A stretch of 64,000 nucleotides of DNA from Thermomicrobium sp. (GTDB taxonomy: Bacteria > Chloroflexota > Chloroflexia > Thermomicrobiales > Thermomicrobiaceae): the NCBI GenBank assembly GCA_025060175.1, contig JANXBE010000002.1, forward strand, positions 1-64,000, given 5' to 3'. Shown piece after piece: positions 19,543 through 27,815 of this stretch. The stretch's first letter is position 1; every line of letters starts with the position of its first letter. The position numbers and the translations under genes were made by a program. The notes under the pieces were generated by a model. The model was not told the origin of the DNA. It made no database searches and saw only the letters and a list, made by a program, of their open reading frames with translations.

Positions 19543-20958
19543 ATGGTGATACCAGAGATCGAACTCAAGCGACTCGGAAGCGAATACGCAGAGAAGTATG
19601 GCTTTCGCGACCCAGAGCAGTATGTGTTCAAGGCACGCAAGGGTCTCGATCGGGAGGTCGTGGAACAGATCTCCTGGATCAAGAACGAGCCGGACTGGAT
19701 GCGCGAGTTCCGTCTCAGGGCACTCGAGTACTTCCAGCGCCGACCGATGCCCACCTGGGGCGCCGATCTCTCGGAGCTGAACTTCGATGAGATCGTCTAC
19801 TACATCAAGCCGACGGAGCGACAAGGATCGAGTTGGGAAGAACTTCCGGAACACATCCGGCGCACCTTCGACCGCCTGGGGATCCCGGAAGCCGAGCGGA
19901 AGTTCCTCGCCGGTGTCGGTGCGCAGTACGAGTCCGAGGTCGTCTACCATTCCTTGCGGGAAGAACTCAAGCGCCTCGGCGTGATCTTCGTCGACATGGA
20001 TACCGCCGTGCGCGAGTATCCAGACCTCGTCAAGCAGTATTTCGGCACCATCATCCCCCCGAACGACAACAAGTTCGCAGCGCTCAATTCAGCGGTCTGG
20101 TCCGGTGGCTCGTTCGTGTACGTCCCAGAGGGGGTCCGTGTCGAGGTCCCGCTCCAAGCGTACTTCCGCATCAACGCGGAGAACGTTGGACAGTTCGAGC
20201 GGACGCTGATCATCGTCGAGCCGGGCGCGTACGTACACTACGTCGAAGGGTGCACCGCGCCGATCTACAGCGCCGCCTCCTTGCACAGCGCGGTCGTCGA
20301 GATCATCGTGAAGGAAGGCGCCCGCTGCCGGTACACGACGATCCAGAACTGGTCGAAGAACGTGTACAACCTCGTGACCAAGCGGGCTGCAGCCTACCGC
20401 GACGCCACCATGGAGTGGGTCGACGGCAACCTCGGGTCCAAGGTCACGATGAAGTACCCAGCGGTCTGGCTCATGGAGCCGGGGGCGCGCGGTGAGGTGC
20501 TGTCCGTCGCGTTCGCCGGGGACGGCCAGCATCAGGATGCCGGTGGCAAGATGGTGCACGTCGCGCCGTACACCTCGTCGCAGATCATCTCCAAGTCGAT
20601 CTCCAAGGGGACCGGGCGAGCCAGCTATCGCGGACTCGTCAAGGTTCACCGGGGCGCGCACCACGTCCGAGCGAACGTCGTGTGCGATGCCTTGCTGCTG
20701 GACGAGCACAGCCGCACGGACACCTACCCCTACATGGAGATCGAGGAAGAGCAGGTCTCGATCGGCCACGAGGCGACGGTGAGCAAAGTGGCCGAAGAGC
20801 AGCTCTTCTATCTCCAGAGCCGAGGGCTCAGCGAGGCCGAGGCGATGAGCATGATCGTCAACGGCTTCATCGAGCCGATCACGAAGGAGCTCCCCCTCGA
20901 ATATGCAGTCGAGCTCAATCGCCTGATCGCGCTCGAGATGGAAGGTTCGGTCGGATGA
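19543..20958 (+). CDS. sufB: Fe-S assembly scaffold subunit SufB
   Basis: SufB is the scaffold subunit of SufBCD on which clusters are built. The product is 471 residues with [20 protein letters not shown] at the N terminus and [40 protein letters not shown] carries the Cys used in persulfide transfer, and [17 protein letters not shown] follows. It ends with the family C-terminal helices. The ATG at 19543 has AAAGGAGG eight bases upstream. An in-frame GTG at 19516 lacks such a site. It follows sufC by 28 bases. Confidence 0.98.
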   Translation: MVIPEIELKRLGSEYAEKYGFRDPEQYVFKARKGLDREVVEQISWIKNEPDWMREFRLRALEYFQRRPMPTWGADLSELNFDEIVYYIKPTERQGSSWEELPEHIRRTFDRLGIPEAERKFLAGVGAQYESEVVYHSLREELKRLGVIFVDMDTAVREYPDLVKQYFGTIIPPNDNKFAALNSAVWSGGSFVYVPEGVRVEVPLQAYFRINAENVGQFERTLIIVEPGAYVHYVEGCTAPIYSAASLHSAVVEIIVKEGARCRYTTIQNWSKNVYNLVTKRAAAYRDATMEWVDGNLGSKVTMKYPAVWLMEPGARGEVLSVAFAGDGQHQDAGGKMVHVAPYTSSQIISKSISKGTGRASYRGLVKVHRGAHHVRANVVCDALLLDEHSRTDTYPYMEIEEEQVSIGHEATVSKVAEEQLFYLQSRGLSEAEAMSMIVNGFIEPITKELPLEYAVELNRLIALEMEGSVG

Positions 20959-20965
20959 CACGACA

Positions 20966-20990
20966 GTGGCACAGGACGCTCCTGTGCCAC
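20966..20990 (+). repeat. Perfect intercistronic hairpin between sufB and sufD
   Basis: GTGGCACAGGA and TCCTGTGCCAC are exact complements with a 3-base loop, starting 8 bases after the sufB stop and ending 22 bases before the sufD start. No U run follows (CGCTCTC), so it is not a typical terminator. It could protect the upstream mRNA end, attenuate partly, or be a processing site. Confidence 0.75.
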
Positions 20991-21012
20991 CGCTCTCAAC
21001 CGAGGGGAACCG

Positions 21013-22350
21013 ATGAGCACGAGAGTCACGGAACGGACACAGGGATTCTCCCGCGAAGCCGTCGAAGAACTGTCGGCCGTGCTGGGCGAACCGTCCTGGC
21101 TTCGCGAGCGCCGTTTGGCTGCGTGGGAGATCTACGAGCGCACGCCGATGCCGAGTCGGACCGACGAGGAATGGCGTCGGACCGATATCCGTCGCTTACC
21201 CATCGACGCGGTTCGCCCCTATGCCGGTCTCGGCCAGCGGGTACAGGGGCCCGAGGAGCTTCCGGTCGAACTTGCAGCCACGCTCGGCGATGCGGCGCTG
21301 CGCTCCGGGCTGTTGACGCAAATCGACGGGTCGGTCGTCTATGCCCAGCTGGATCCTGACCTTGCCCAGCGCGGCGTGATCTTCACCGACCTCACGACCG
21401 CTGCGCGAGAGGTGCCAGACCTGGTCCAGCGCTTCTTCATGACCGAGGCGGTCACGCCGGAAGAGAACAAGTTCGCGGCGTTGCACGGCGCCTTCTGGAG
21501 CAGTGGAACGTTCCTCTACGTCCCGAAAGGGGTCGAGGTTGCGCTCCCGCTCCGTAGCTTCGTCTGGGGGCAGACCGCTGGCTCAGCTATCTTCGCGCAT
21601 ACCTTGCTCATCGCGGAAGCAGGTGCCAGCGTGGTATTGATCGACACGTGGGCTTCCCCGACGGTGGAGGAACCGCTCATCGCTGCGAACGTCGTGGAGA
21701 TCATCGCCCAGGAAGCAGCGCAGGTCCGCTACATCCAGCTGCAAGACTGGGGTCGCAACGTCTGGAATTTCACGACGCAGCGCGGCGTCCTGCACCAGGA
21801 CGCTGTAGTCAACACGCTCAACGTCAGTCTCGGTTCCCGCTTGAGCAAGGCATTCATCGCGAGTAACCTCGTCGGCCCCGGCGCCACGGCCGAAATGCTC
21901 GGGCTCTACTTCGCCGATGATTCCCAGCACCTCGATCACCAGACGCGCCAATGGCACATCGCGCCGTACGCCACGAGCGATCTCCTGTACAAGGGAGCGC
22001 TCAAGGATCGCGCGCGGACGGTGTTCAGCGGGCTCATCAAGGTGTTCCCGCAAGCACAACGAACCGACGCGTATCAGGCCAACCGGAATCTGATCCTCTC
22101 GTCGACCGCTCGTGCCGATACCATCCCCAACCTCGAAATCGGTGCCAACGACGTCCGCTGCACGCATGGTGCGACCGTGGGCCAAGTCGAGGAGGAGTAC
22201 ATCTTCTACCTGATGAGCCGTGGCATCAGCCGACCGGAGGCGGTCAAGTTGATCGTCGACGGCTTCTTCGACGAGGTGATCGAGCGCGTTCCGGTCAGTG
22301 AAGTGCAGGAAACGGTCCGCAGCGCTATCGCACGGAAGATCGGTCTATGA
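21013..22350 (+). CDS. sufD: Fe-S assembly protein SufD
   Basis: SufD pairs with SufB in the SufBC2D complex. The product is 445 residues and homologous to SufB through the beta-helix core. It has the N-terminal PSWLRERRLAAWEIYERTPM, DEEWRRTDIRRLP, ENKFAALHGAFWSSGTFLYV, ADDSQHLDHQTRQWHIAPYA (SufD-type), KGALKDRARTVFSGLIKV and the C-terminal DGFFDEVIERVPV. The SufB Cys-containing segment is absent, as expected. ATG follows GAGGGGAACCG. The stop overlaps the sufS start (ATGA). Confidence 0.97.
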   Translation: MSTRVTERTQGFSREAVEELSAVLGEPSWLRERRLAAWEIYERTPMPSRTDEEWRRTDIRRLPIDAVRPYAGLGQRVQGPEELPVELAATLGDAALRSGLLTQIDGSVVYAQLDPDLAQRGVIFTDLTTAAREVPDLVQRFFMTEAVTPEENKFAALHGAFWSSGTFLYVPKGVEVALPLRSFVWGQTAGSAIFAHTLLIAEAGASVVLIDTWASPTVEEPLIAANVVEIIAQEAAQVRYIQLQDWGRNVWNFTTQRGVLHQDAVVNTLNVSLGSRLSKAFIASNLVGPGATAEMLGLYFADDSQHLDHQTRQWHIAPYATSDLLYKGALKDRARTVFSGLIKVFPQAQRTDAYQANRNLILSSTARADTIPNLEIGANDVRCTHGATVGQVEEEYIFYLMSRGISRPEAVKLIVDGFFDEVIERVPVSEVQETVRSAIARKIGL

Positions 22351-23603
22351 CCGCATCGAAGCCTGTCCAGCTCGATGTCGCTCGGATCCGCGCCGATTTC
22401 CCCATCTTCCAACGGACGGTGCGGGACGGGAAGCCGCTCGTCTACTTGGACAGCGCCGCAACCTCGCAGAAGCCGGTGAGCGTCATCGAGGCGCTCGCCG
22501 GCTTCTATCGCACGAGCAACGCCAATATCCATCGCGGAATCTACGAACTGAGCGAGGAGGCGTCGATCCGCTACGAGGAAGCACGGGCTCGGGTCGCCCG
22601 ATTCATCGGGGCTGCCCGTTCGGAGGAAATCGTCTTCGTGCGCAACACGACTGAAGCGATCAACATGGTCGCTCGGACGTGGGGAGCCAGTCGCCTGCGT
22701 GCCGGGGATGTCGTTGTGACGACGGTTCTCGAGCACCACTCCAATATCGTCCCCTGGCACCAACTCGCTGCCGAACGCGGCATCGTCGTGCGTTTCGTCG
22801 ATATCGACGACACGGGACGCCTCCGCCTGGACCAACTGGAGACGTTCCTGCGCAACGAGCCCGTCAAGCTCGTCGCGGTGACCCACGTCTCGAACGCGCT
22901 GGGGACGATCAATCCGGTGCGGGAGATCGCCCGTCTGGCGCACGAGGCGGGTGCCCTCCTCCTCATCGACGGAGCGCAGAGCGTTCCGCACCTTCCGATC
23001 GACGTCCGGGAACTCAGCATCGACTTCTTGGCCTTTTCAGGCCACAAGATGTTGGGGCCCTTCGGCATCGGTGTGCTCTGGGCCCGCTACGAACTGCTCT
23101 CGGCGTTGCCACCCTTCCTCGGCGGCGGCGGGATGATCCGAACCGTCACTACCGAGGGCTTCACGCCGGGAGACGTACCAGCCCGCTTCGAGGCCGGCAC
23201 GCCGAGCGTGGCCGACGCCGTCGCGCTCGGCGCTGCCGTCGAATACTTGGAAGCGATCGGCCTCGCTGCTATCCGACAGCACGAGGTCAGCTTGCTCGAC
23301 TATGCCCTCCCGCGTCTGGCCGAGATTCCGGGCATTCGTCTTTACGGGCCAGTGGGCGCGGACCGAGCTGGTGTCATCAGCTTTACGCTCGGGGACATTC
23401 ATCCGCACGACGTCGCCGCGATCCTCGACACCCACGGCGTCGCGGTCCGCGCTGGTCATCACTGTACGCAACCGCTCATGCGCCGACTCGGCGTCACCGC
23501 GACGACGCGCGCCAGCTTCTACCTCTACAATTGGGAAGCGGACGTTGACCGACTCGTGGCAGCGCTCCGCGAAGCGTGCCGCGTCTTCGGTGTCGCAGGG
23601 TGA
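22347..23603 (+). CDS. sufS: Cysteine desulfurase SufS
   Basis: SufS takes sulfur from cysteine as an enzyme persulfide for Fe-S assembly. The product is 418 residues: VYLDSAATSQKP, NIHRGIYELSEEA, EEIVFVRNTTEAINMVA, EHHSNIVPW, DGAQSVPHLPID and the PLP lysine in FSGHKMLGPFGIG. AVRAGHHCTQPLM carries the catalytic Cys of group II desulfurases. It starts at an ATG overlapping the sufD stop. The next gene encodes SufU, the usual sulfur acceptor in bacteria without SufE. Confidence 0.98.
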   Translation: MTASKPVQLDVARIRADFPIFQRTVRDGKPLVYLDSAATSQKPVSVIEALAGFYRTSNANIHRGIYELSEEASIRYEEARARVARFIGAARSEEIVFVRNTTEAINMVARTWGASRLRAGDVVVTTVLEHHSNIVPWHQLAAERGIVVRFVDIDDTGRLRLDQLETFLRNEPVKLVAVTHVSNALGTINPVREIARLAHEAGALLLIDGAQSVPHLPIDVRELSIDFLAFSGHKMLGPFGIGVLWARYELLSALPPFLGGGGMIRTVTTEGFTPGDVPARFEAGTPSVADAVALGAAVEYLEAIGLAAIRQHEVSLLDYALPRLAEIPGIRLYGPVGADRAGVISFTLGDIHPHDVAAILDTHGVAVRAGHHCTQPLMRRLGVTATTRASFYLYNWEADVDRLVAALREACRVFGVAG

Positions 23604-23622
23604 TTCGAGCGGAGGACACCCC

Positions 23623-24003
23623 GTGTCCGACCTCTACCGCGAACAGATCCTCGACCATTACCAGAACCCGAGGAACTACGGTACCCTCGACCATCCCGAT
23701 CGCAGTTTCGAGGATTCGAACCCGCTGTGCGGAGATCGGATCCGCATCGACTTGAAGATCGCTGACGACCGGATCGTCGACATCCGCTTCAGTGGCCGAG
23801 GATGTGCCATCAGTCAGGCTTCCGCCTCGATCTTGACCGAGCTGGTGAAAGGGAAGTCACTCGACGAAGTGCGGGAGCTCGGCGCGCAGGACCTGCTCGA
23901 CGAACTCGGCGTCCCCATCAGTCCAGCGCGCCGCAAGTGCGCACTGCTGAGCCTCAAGGTCCTCAAAGCTGCAGCGTATGGGCTGAACGAGTGGCCGAGC
24001 TGA
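23623..24003 (+). CDS. sufU: Sulfur acceptor/scaffold SufU
   Basis: SufU accepts persulfide sulfur from SufS. The product is 126 residues: LYREQILDHYQNPRNYGTLD at the N terminus, NPLCGDRIRIDLKIAD, GRGCAISQASASILTELVKG and RRKCALLSLKVLKAA give the three zinc/sulfur Cys. The GTG at 23623 was chosen because GGAGGA lies seven bases upstream and the protein then starts where the family does. It is 20 bases downstream of sufS. It is shorter than the second copy at 17.6-18.1 kb, which carries an extra tail. Confidence 0.95.
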   Translation: MSDLYREQILDHYQNPRNYGTLDHPDRSFEDSNPLCGDRIRIDLKIADDRIVDIRFSGRGCAISQASASILTELVKGKSLDEVRELGAQDLLDELGVPISPARRKCALLSLKVLKAAAYGLNEWPS

Positions 24004-24063
24004 GACACTCGCGGCCGGTCCGTCACGGCGACACCAGCCGTCGGGTGCCACGAGGAGGAAACG

Positions 24064-24384
24064 ATGGCGCGTTTTACCGAAGAGGACGTCCGTGAGCGCT
24101 TGAAGCAGGTCATCGACCCGGAACTCGGGATCGACGTAGTCAATTTGGGCCTCATCTACGGTATCGACCTCGTCGATCGCGAGGACGGAAAAACCGATGT
24201 CGTCGTCACGATGACGCTGACGACGTTCGGCTGTCCATTGGGACCGATCTTGACCGAAGAGGTCAACTATGCGCTGCGTGACCTGCCGGATTTGGGGAGC
24301 GTCGACATCAACCTCGTCTGGAGTCCACCCTGGACCCCGGACATGATGAGCGAAGAAGCGAAGGACGCCTTGGGGATCTGGTGA
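24064..24384 (+). CDS. sufT: SufT-like MIP18/DUF59 protein
   Basis: The product is 106 residues of the MIP18/PaaD (DUF59) family: VIDPELGIDVVNLGLIYGID, then VTMTLTTFGCPLGPILTEEV with the conserved Cys, and VDINLVWSPPWTPDMMSEEA. SufT-type proteins at the ends of suf operons assist Fe-S maturation. ATG follows GAGGAGGAAACG. Its stop overlaps the GTG start of the following lipoprotein gene, which may simply ride on the suf transcript. Confidence 0.92.
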   Translation: MARFTEEDVRERLKQVIDPELGIDVVNLGLIYGIDLVDREDGKTDVVVTMTLTTFGCPLGPILTEEVNYALRDLPDLGSVDINLVWSPPWTPDMMSEEAKDALGIW

Positions 24385-25334
24385 AGCGCTGCGTCGCTCG
24401 CCGCTGTCTCGTTGGCCTGGTTGCCGTCCTCGGCTGGCCTCTCCTGCTGCTCGCCTGTCGCGGGCCGGCCACCTATCCGACACCTCCGGTGACGGTGACA
24501 CCGTCGCCGATCGCCATGACCGCGACGGTCGCACCGAGCCCCACACCCACTCCGCACGCGGTGCCGAGTCCGGCACCGACTCCCACGGCTGAAGCCACCG
24601 CCCTCCTCTCGCCGTCCCCGACGACGGCTGTTCCGACTCCGCCCCCGAGCACACCTACGCCGACCGCACCTGCCTCGACCCCGACCCCCGCCCAGAGTGG
24701 GCTCCGCGCGACCGTCATCGAGCGGCTGCCGACCGACCAACCCGTCATCGCGCTCACCTTCGATTGCGGTGCCGACCGCGGTTATGCGGAGACCATTCTC
24801 GACGAACTGGCTCGACGGGGCATTCGCGCGACGTTCGGCATGACCGGCGCCTGGGCCCGCGCCAACCCCGATCTGGTCGGACGCATGCTCCAGGAAGGAC
24901 ACGTCCTCATCAACCACAGCGATACGCACCCGTCGTTCACGGGCTTCTCGACGGGGCGTCCAGCCCTCCCAGTGGACCGACGGCTCGCGGAATTGCGCGG
25001 TGCGGAAGAGGCCGTTGCCCTGGTCTCGGGCAGCCGAGAGACGATGCGACCGTACTTCCGTCCCCCCTATGGTGACTACGATCGTGCGCTGCTCGAACAG
25101 CTCCCGACCGCTGGGTACACGGTCGTGGTGCTCTGGACCGTCGACTCCCTCGGTTGGCGCGGCATCGCGCCGGAGCAGGTCGTCGACCGGGTAGTGCGAG
25201 CGGCCGCGCCCGGCGCCATCGTCCTGCTCCACGTCGGCGCGCAGTCGACCGATGCGGCCGCTCTCCCGGCCTTGATCGATGCCCTCGAGCGCGAAGGATA
25301 CCGTTTCCTGACGGTTCGCGACGTGCTCGACTGA
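24381..25334 (+). CDS. Polysaccharide-deacetylase lipoprotein with Pro/Thr linker
   Basis: The product is 317 residues. The first 27 residues form a signal peptide ending in the lipobox LLLLAC, so the protein is anchored to the outer face of the membrane. Residues about 30-105 are a Thr/Pro/Ser spacer. The NodB domain follows: VIALTFDCGADRGYAETILD, GIRATFGMTG, INHSDTHPSF (HxxxH), YFRPPYGDYDRAL and VLLHVG. Such enzymes remove acetyl groups from peptidoglycan or exopolysaccharide. GTG overlaps the sufT stop as GTGA. It is the intact counterpart of the frameshifted deacetylase at 10.2-11.0 kb but from a different subfamily. Confidence 0.88.
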   Translation: MKRCVARRCLVGLVAVLGWPLLLLACRGPATYPTPPVTVTPSPIAMTATVAPSPTPTPHAVPSPAPTPTAEATALLSPSPTTAVPTPPPSTPTPTAPASTPTPAQSGLRATVIERLPTDQPVIALTFDCGADRGYAETILDELARRGIRATFGMTGAWARANPDLVGRMLQEGHVLINHSDTHPSFTGFSTGRPALPVDRRLAELRGAEEAVALVSGSRETMRPYFRPPYGDYDRALLEQLPTAGYTVVVLWTVDSLGWRGIAPEQVVDRVVRAAAPGAIVLLHVGAQSTDAAALPALIDALEREGYRFLTVRDVLD

Positions 25335-25419
25335 AGACCGGAGTCGTCTGTCAGGGAAAGTTGGACAGTTCGGCGCGGTCGATCGTCCGCAAGAGGACCG
25401 TCTGGCATACTTCGCACAG

Positions 25420-25440
25420 GAGCTGACGAGCGTTCAGCTC
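25420..25440. repeat. Inverted repeat upstream of cupredoxin gene
   Basis: GAGCTGA and TCAGCTC flank a 7-base loop. It lies 70 bases before the cupredoxin start and 86 bases after the deacetylase stop. No U run follows on either strand, so it could be a weak terminator or an operator. Confidence 0.45.
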
Positions 25441-25511
25441 CCGTTGTACGGGAACGGGCGGAGTCCGAACGTAGGATCGACCCGATGTCTGCGAGGTGAG
25501 GAGGTACCTCC

Positions 25512-25934
25512 ATGGAACGCGTCCATGACGGTCGCTTGACGCGACGCGCGCTCGTCCGACGCTTCGGCGGACTCGCGCTCGCGGTTCCGGTGATGAGTGC
25601 ACTGCTCGCTGCCTGCGGCGGTGGTGGCGGTGGCGGCGGCGGGAGCACGAGCGGAGGTGGCAAGATCACGATCGAGATGAGCGAATATAAGTACAACCCT
25701 GCGACCATCACCGTATCCCCGGGCGCGAGCGTGACGGTCACGCTGAAGAACGTCGGATCCCTCCAGCACGACTATCACATCGACGGCATCAACGCGACCT
25801 CACCTCTGGTCGATCCGGGGAAGTCTATCGACTGGACTTTCACCGCACCGAGTCAGGCCGGGACCTACGACACCTGGTGCACCGTTGCCGGTCACAAGGA
25901 ACTCGGCATGGTGGGCAAGCTGGAGGTCAAGTAA
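25512..25934 (+). CDS. Cupredoxin (plastocyanin/halocyanin-like) lipoprotein
   Basis: The product is 140 residues. The N terminus has twin Arg (LTRRALVRR), a hydrophobic stretch and lipobox ALLAAC, followed by a nine-Gly run. This suggests Tat export and lipid anchoring. The mature domain has the type 1 copper ligands: His in LQHDYHIDG, then Cys, His and Met in YDTWCTVAGHKELGM. It should carry single electrons outside the membrane; the partner (respiratory or nitrite/oxidase complex) is not in the window. ATG follows GAGGAGGTACCTCC. Confidence 0.9.
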   Translation: MERVHDGRLTRRALVRRFGGLALAVPVMSALLAACGGGGGGGGGSTSGGGKITIEMSEYKYNPATITVSPGASVTVTLKNVGSLQHDYHIDGINATSPLVDPGKSIDWTFTAPSQAGTYDTWCTVAGHKELGMVGKLEVK

Positions 25935-25968
25935 ATCGTCCATCGTCGCGTCGGTGCGAACGGTGAAG

Positions 25969-25991
25969 GCGGCTGGGGTTCTCCCAGCCGC
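25969..25991 (+). terminator. Hairpin after cupredoxin gene
   Basis: GCGGCTGGG, a 5-base loop and CCCAGCCGC give a 9-bp stem starting 35 bases after the cupredoxin stop. It is followed by TGTGCATTGTCG, a weak U tract. It probably ends that transcript before the GT20 gene. Confidence 0.6.
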
Positions 25992-26152
25992 TGTGCATTG
26001 TCGTGCACCGTCGACTTCCACTGTGTTACGATGTCCGTAGCTTGAGGAACCGGAGCGCGTCGGTCTCACCGCCGGTCCAGAGCCGCGCGAGGCTCGGAGT
26101 TCGCTTCCCTGTCCGCTGGTCGATCATGGGCTCGACGGGAGGGGAGGACGCG

Positions 26153-27736
26153 ATGGGATCCTACCACCGGGACGGTCGAGTGGACGCGCATCTCCCGCAC
26201 GCCGTGCGGGACCTCCTCGAGCGCTCGACGCTCGTCATCGTCTCCAACCGCGGTCCCGTGGAATTCCATCACACGAGTGACGGTGAACTCGTCACCAAAC
26301 GCGGCACCGGCGGTGTCATCACCGCCATGAGCGCCGCGGCCCGATACGCGGACGCGATCTGGGTCGCTTGTGCCATGACGAATGCGGATCGAGCCTGTGC
26401 CGAGCGGATGCGTCAGCAGGGTGCACCCTTCATCGAACTGCCCGACTACCCCGACTTCCGTCTGCGCTTCGTCGTGCCGGATCCGGAAGCCTATCACGGG
26501 TACTACAACCGGATCGCGAACCCGCTCCTGTGGTTTCTCCAGCACTATCTCTGGGACACCCCGCGAGCGCCAGACGTGGACCACCGAACATGGCAGGCCT
26601 GGCATGATGGCTACGTCGTCGTCAATCGCCTCTTTGCCGAAGAAGTCACTGCGGTCGCAGCCGCCTCGGCTCGCGAACCGATCATCCTGCTCCAGGATTA
26701 TCACTTGTATCTCGCACCGGCGTTCATCCGCGAACGCTGCCCCGACCTGCTCTTGCACCACTTCGTCCACATCCCATGGCCCGATCAGGACTACTGGAGA
26801 CTCTTACCGTCGGAGATGCGTCGCGCGATCTGCGAAGGCCTGCTGGCGAACGACATCGTCGGCTTCCAAACACCACGCCACGCACGGAGTTTCCTCAACA
26901 CGGTGGACGCCAATCTTTCCGACGCCGAGGTCGACTACCGACGGTGGGAAGTCTCCTTCCGCGGTCGGACCACCCGCGTCGGTGTCTACCCTATCTCGAT
27001 CGACCCCGAACTGGTGCGAGCGGTCGCGGCGAGTGAAGACGCCCGCCGGCACGAGGAGCACTTGCAGGCCTATCGCAACGAGTTCACGATCCTTCGGGTC
27101 GACCGCGCTGAGCCCAGCAAGAACGTCGTCCGCGGCTTCCTCGCGTATGACCGCCTGCTGGAGGCACACCCGGAACTGATCGGTCGCGTGAACTTCCTCG
27201 CCTTTCTGGTACCGACCCGACTGGAGGTCGCCGAGTACATCAACTACTTGGACGAGATCAACGCCGTCGTCGGTCGCATCAACGCGAAGTACGCGAACGC
27301 CGCTCAGGTCGAGGGAATCCACTGGCAACCGGTCCATCTCTTCGTCGGAGACGATTATCCGCGGGCTCTCGCAGCCATGAAGTTCTACGATGTGCTGCTG
27401 GTCAACGCCATCTTCGACGGCATGAACTTGGTCGCCAAAGAAGGGGCCCTCTTGAACGAACGCGACGGCGTCATCGTTCTGTCAGAGGGAGCGGGAGCCT
27501 ACCAGCAGCTCGGTCAGTGGGCGCTGACCGTCTCGCCCACCGACATCGAGGGGACGGCCGAGGCGCTCTGGCGCGGACTCACGATGCCGGCAGCCGAGCG
27601 GGCACGCCGGGCAGAACTGTTACGAGCGCACGTACTCGAACACGATCTCCGCCGCTGGCTCTTCGATCAGCTTCACGATATCGCCAAACGCCGTTCCGAA
27701 CGACAGCCGCAACGGCTGATCGCACCGTCCTCGTGA
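26153..27736 (+). CDS. Glycosyltransferase family 20 (alpha,alpha-trehalose-phosphate synthase-like)
   Basis: OtsA-type enzymes transfer glucose from a nucleotide sugar to glucose 6-phosphate, giving trehalose 6-phosphate. The product is 527 residues: VIVSNRGPVEFH at the N terminus, TGGVITAMS, YYNRIANPLLWFLQHYLWD, LQDYHLYLAPAFIRE, HFVHIPWPDQDYWRLLP, VGFQTPRHARSFL, RVDRAEPSKNVVRGFLAYDR and DGMNLVAKEGALLNERDG. The last carries the nucleotide-sugar-binding loop. No OtsB phosphatase domain is attached or adjacent. The ATG at 26153 has GGAGGGGAGGACGCG upstream. The ATG at 26126 is an alternative. Glucosylglycerol-phosphate synthase is another GT20 activity that cannot be excluded. Confidence 0.88.
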   Translation: MGSYHRDGRVDAHLPHAVRDLLERSTLVIVSNRGPVEFHHTSDGELVTKRGTGGVITAMSAAARYADAIWVACAMTNADRACAERMRQQGAPFIELPDYPDFRLRFVVPDPEAYHGYYNRIANPLLWFLQHYLWDTPRAPDVDHRTWQAWHDGYVVVNRLFAEEVTAVAAASAREPIILLQDYHLYLAPAFIRERCPDLLLHHFVHIPWPDQDYWRLLPSEMRRAICEGLLANDIVGFQTPRHARSFLNTVDANLSDAEVDYRRWEVSFRGRTTRVGVYPISIDPELVRAVAASEDARRHEEHLQAYRNEFTILRVDRAEPSKNVVRGFLAYDRLLEAHPELIGRVNFLAFLVPTRLEVAEYINYLDEINAVVGRINAKYANAAQVEGIHWQPVHLFVGDDYPRALAAMKFYDVLLVNAIFDGMNLVAKEGALLNERDGVIVLSEGAGAYQQLGQWALTVSPTDIEGTAEALWRGLTMPAAERARRAELLRAHVLEHDLRRWLFDQLHDIAKRRSERQPQRLIAPSS

Positions 27737-27815
27737 GGGGTCGGTCCGCCGCCGGACTCGTCATCCGCTTTGGTACAACTCTCGCCAGTGACAGGGCGAA
27801 CGCGGGAGGGGAACC

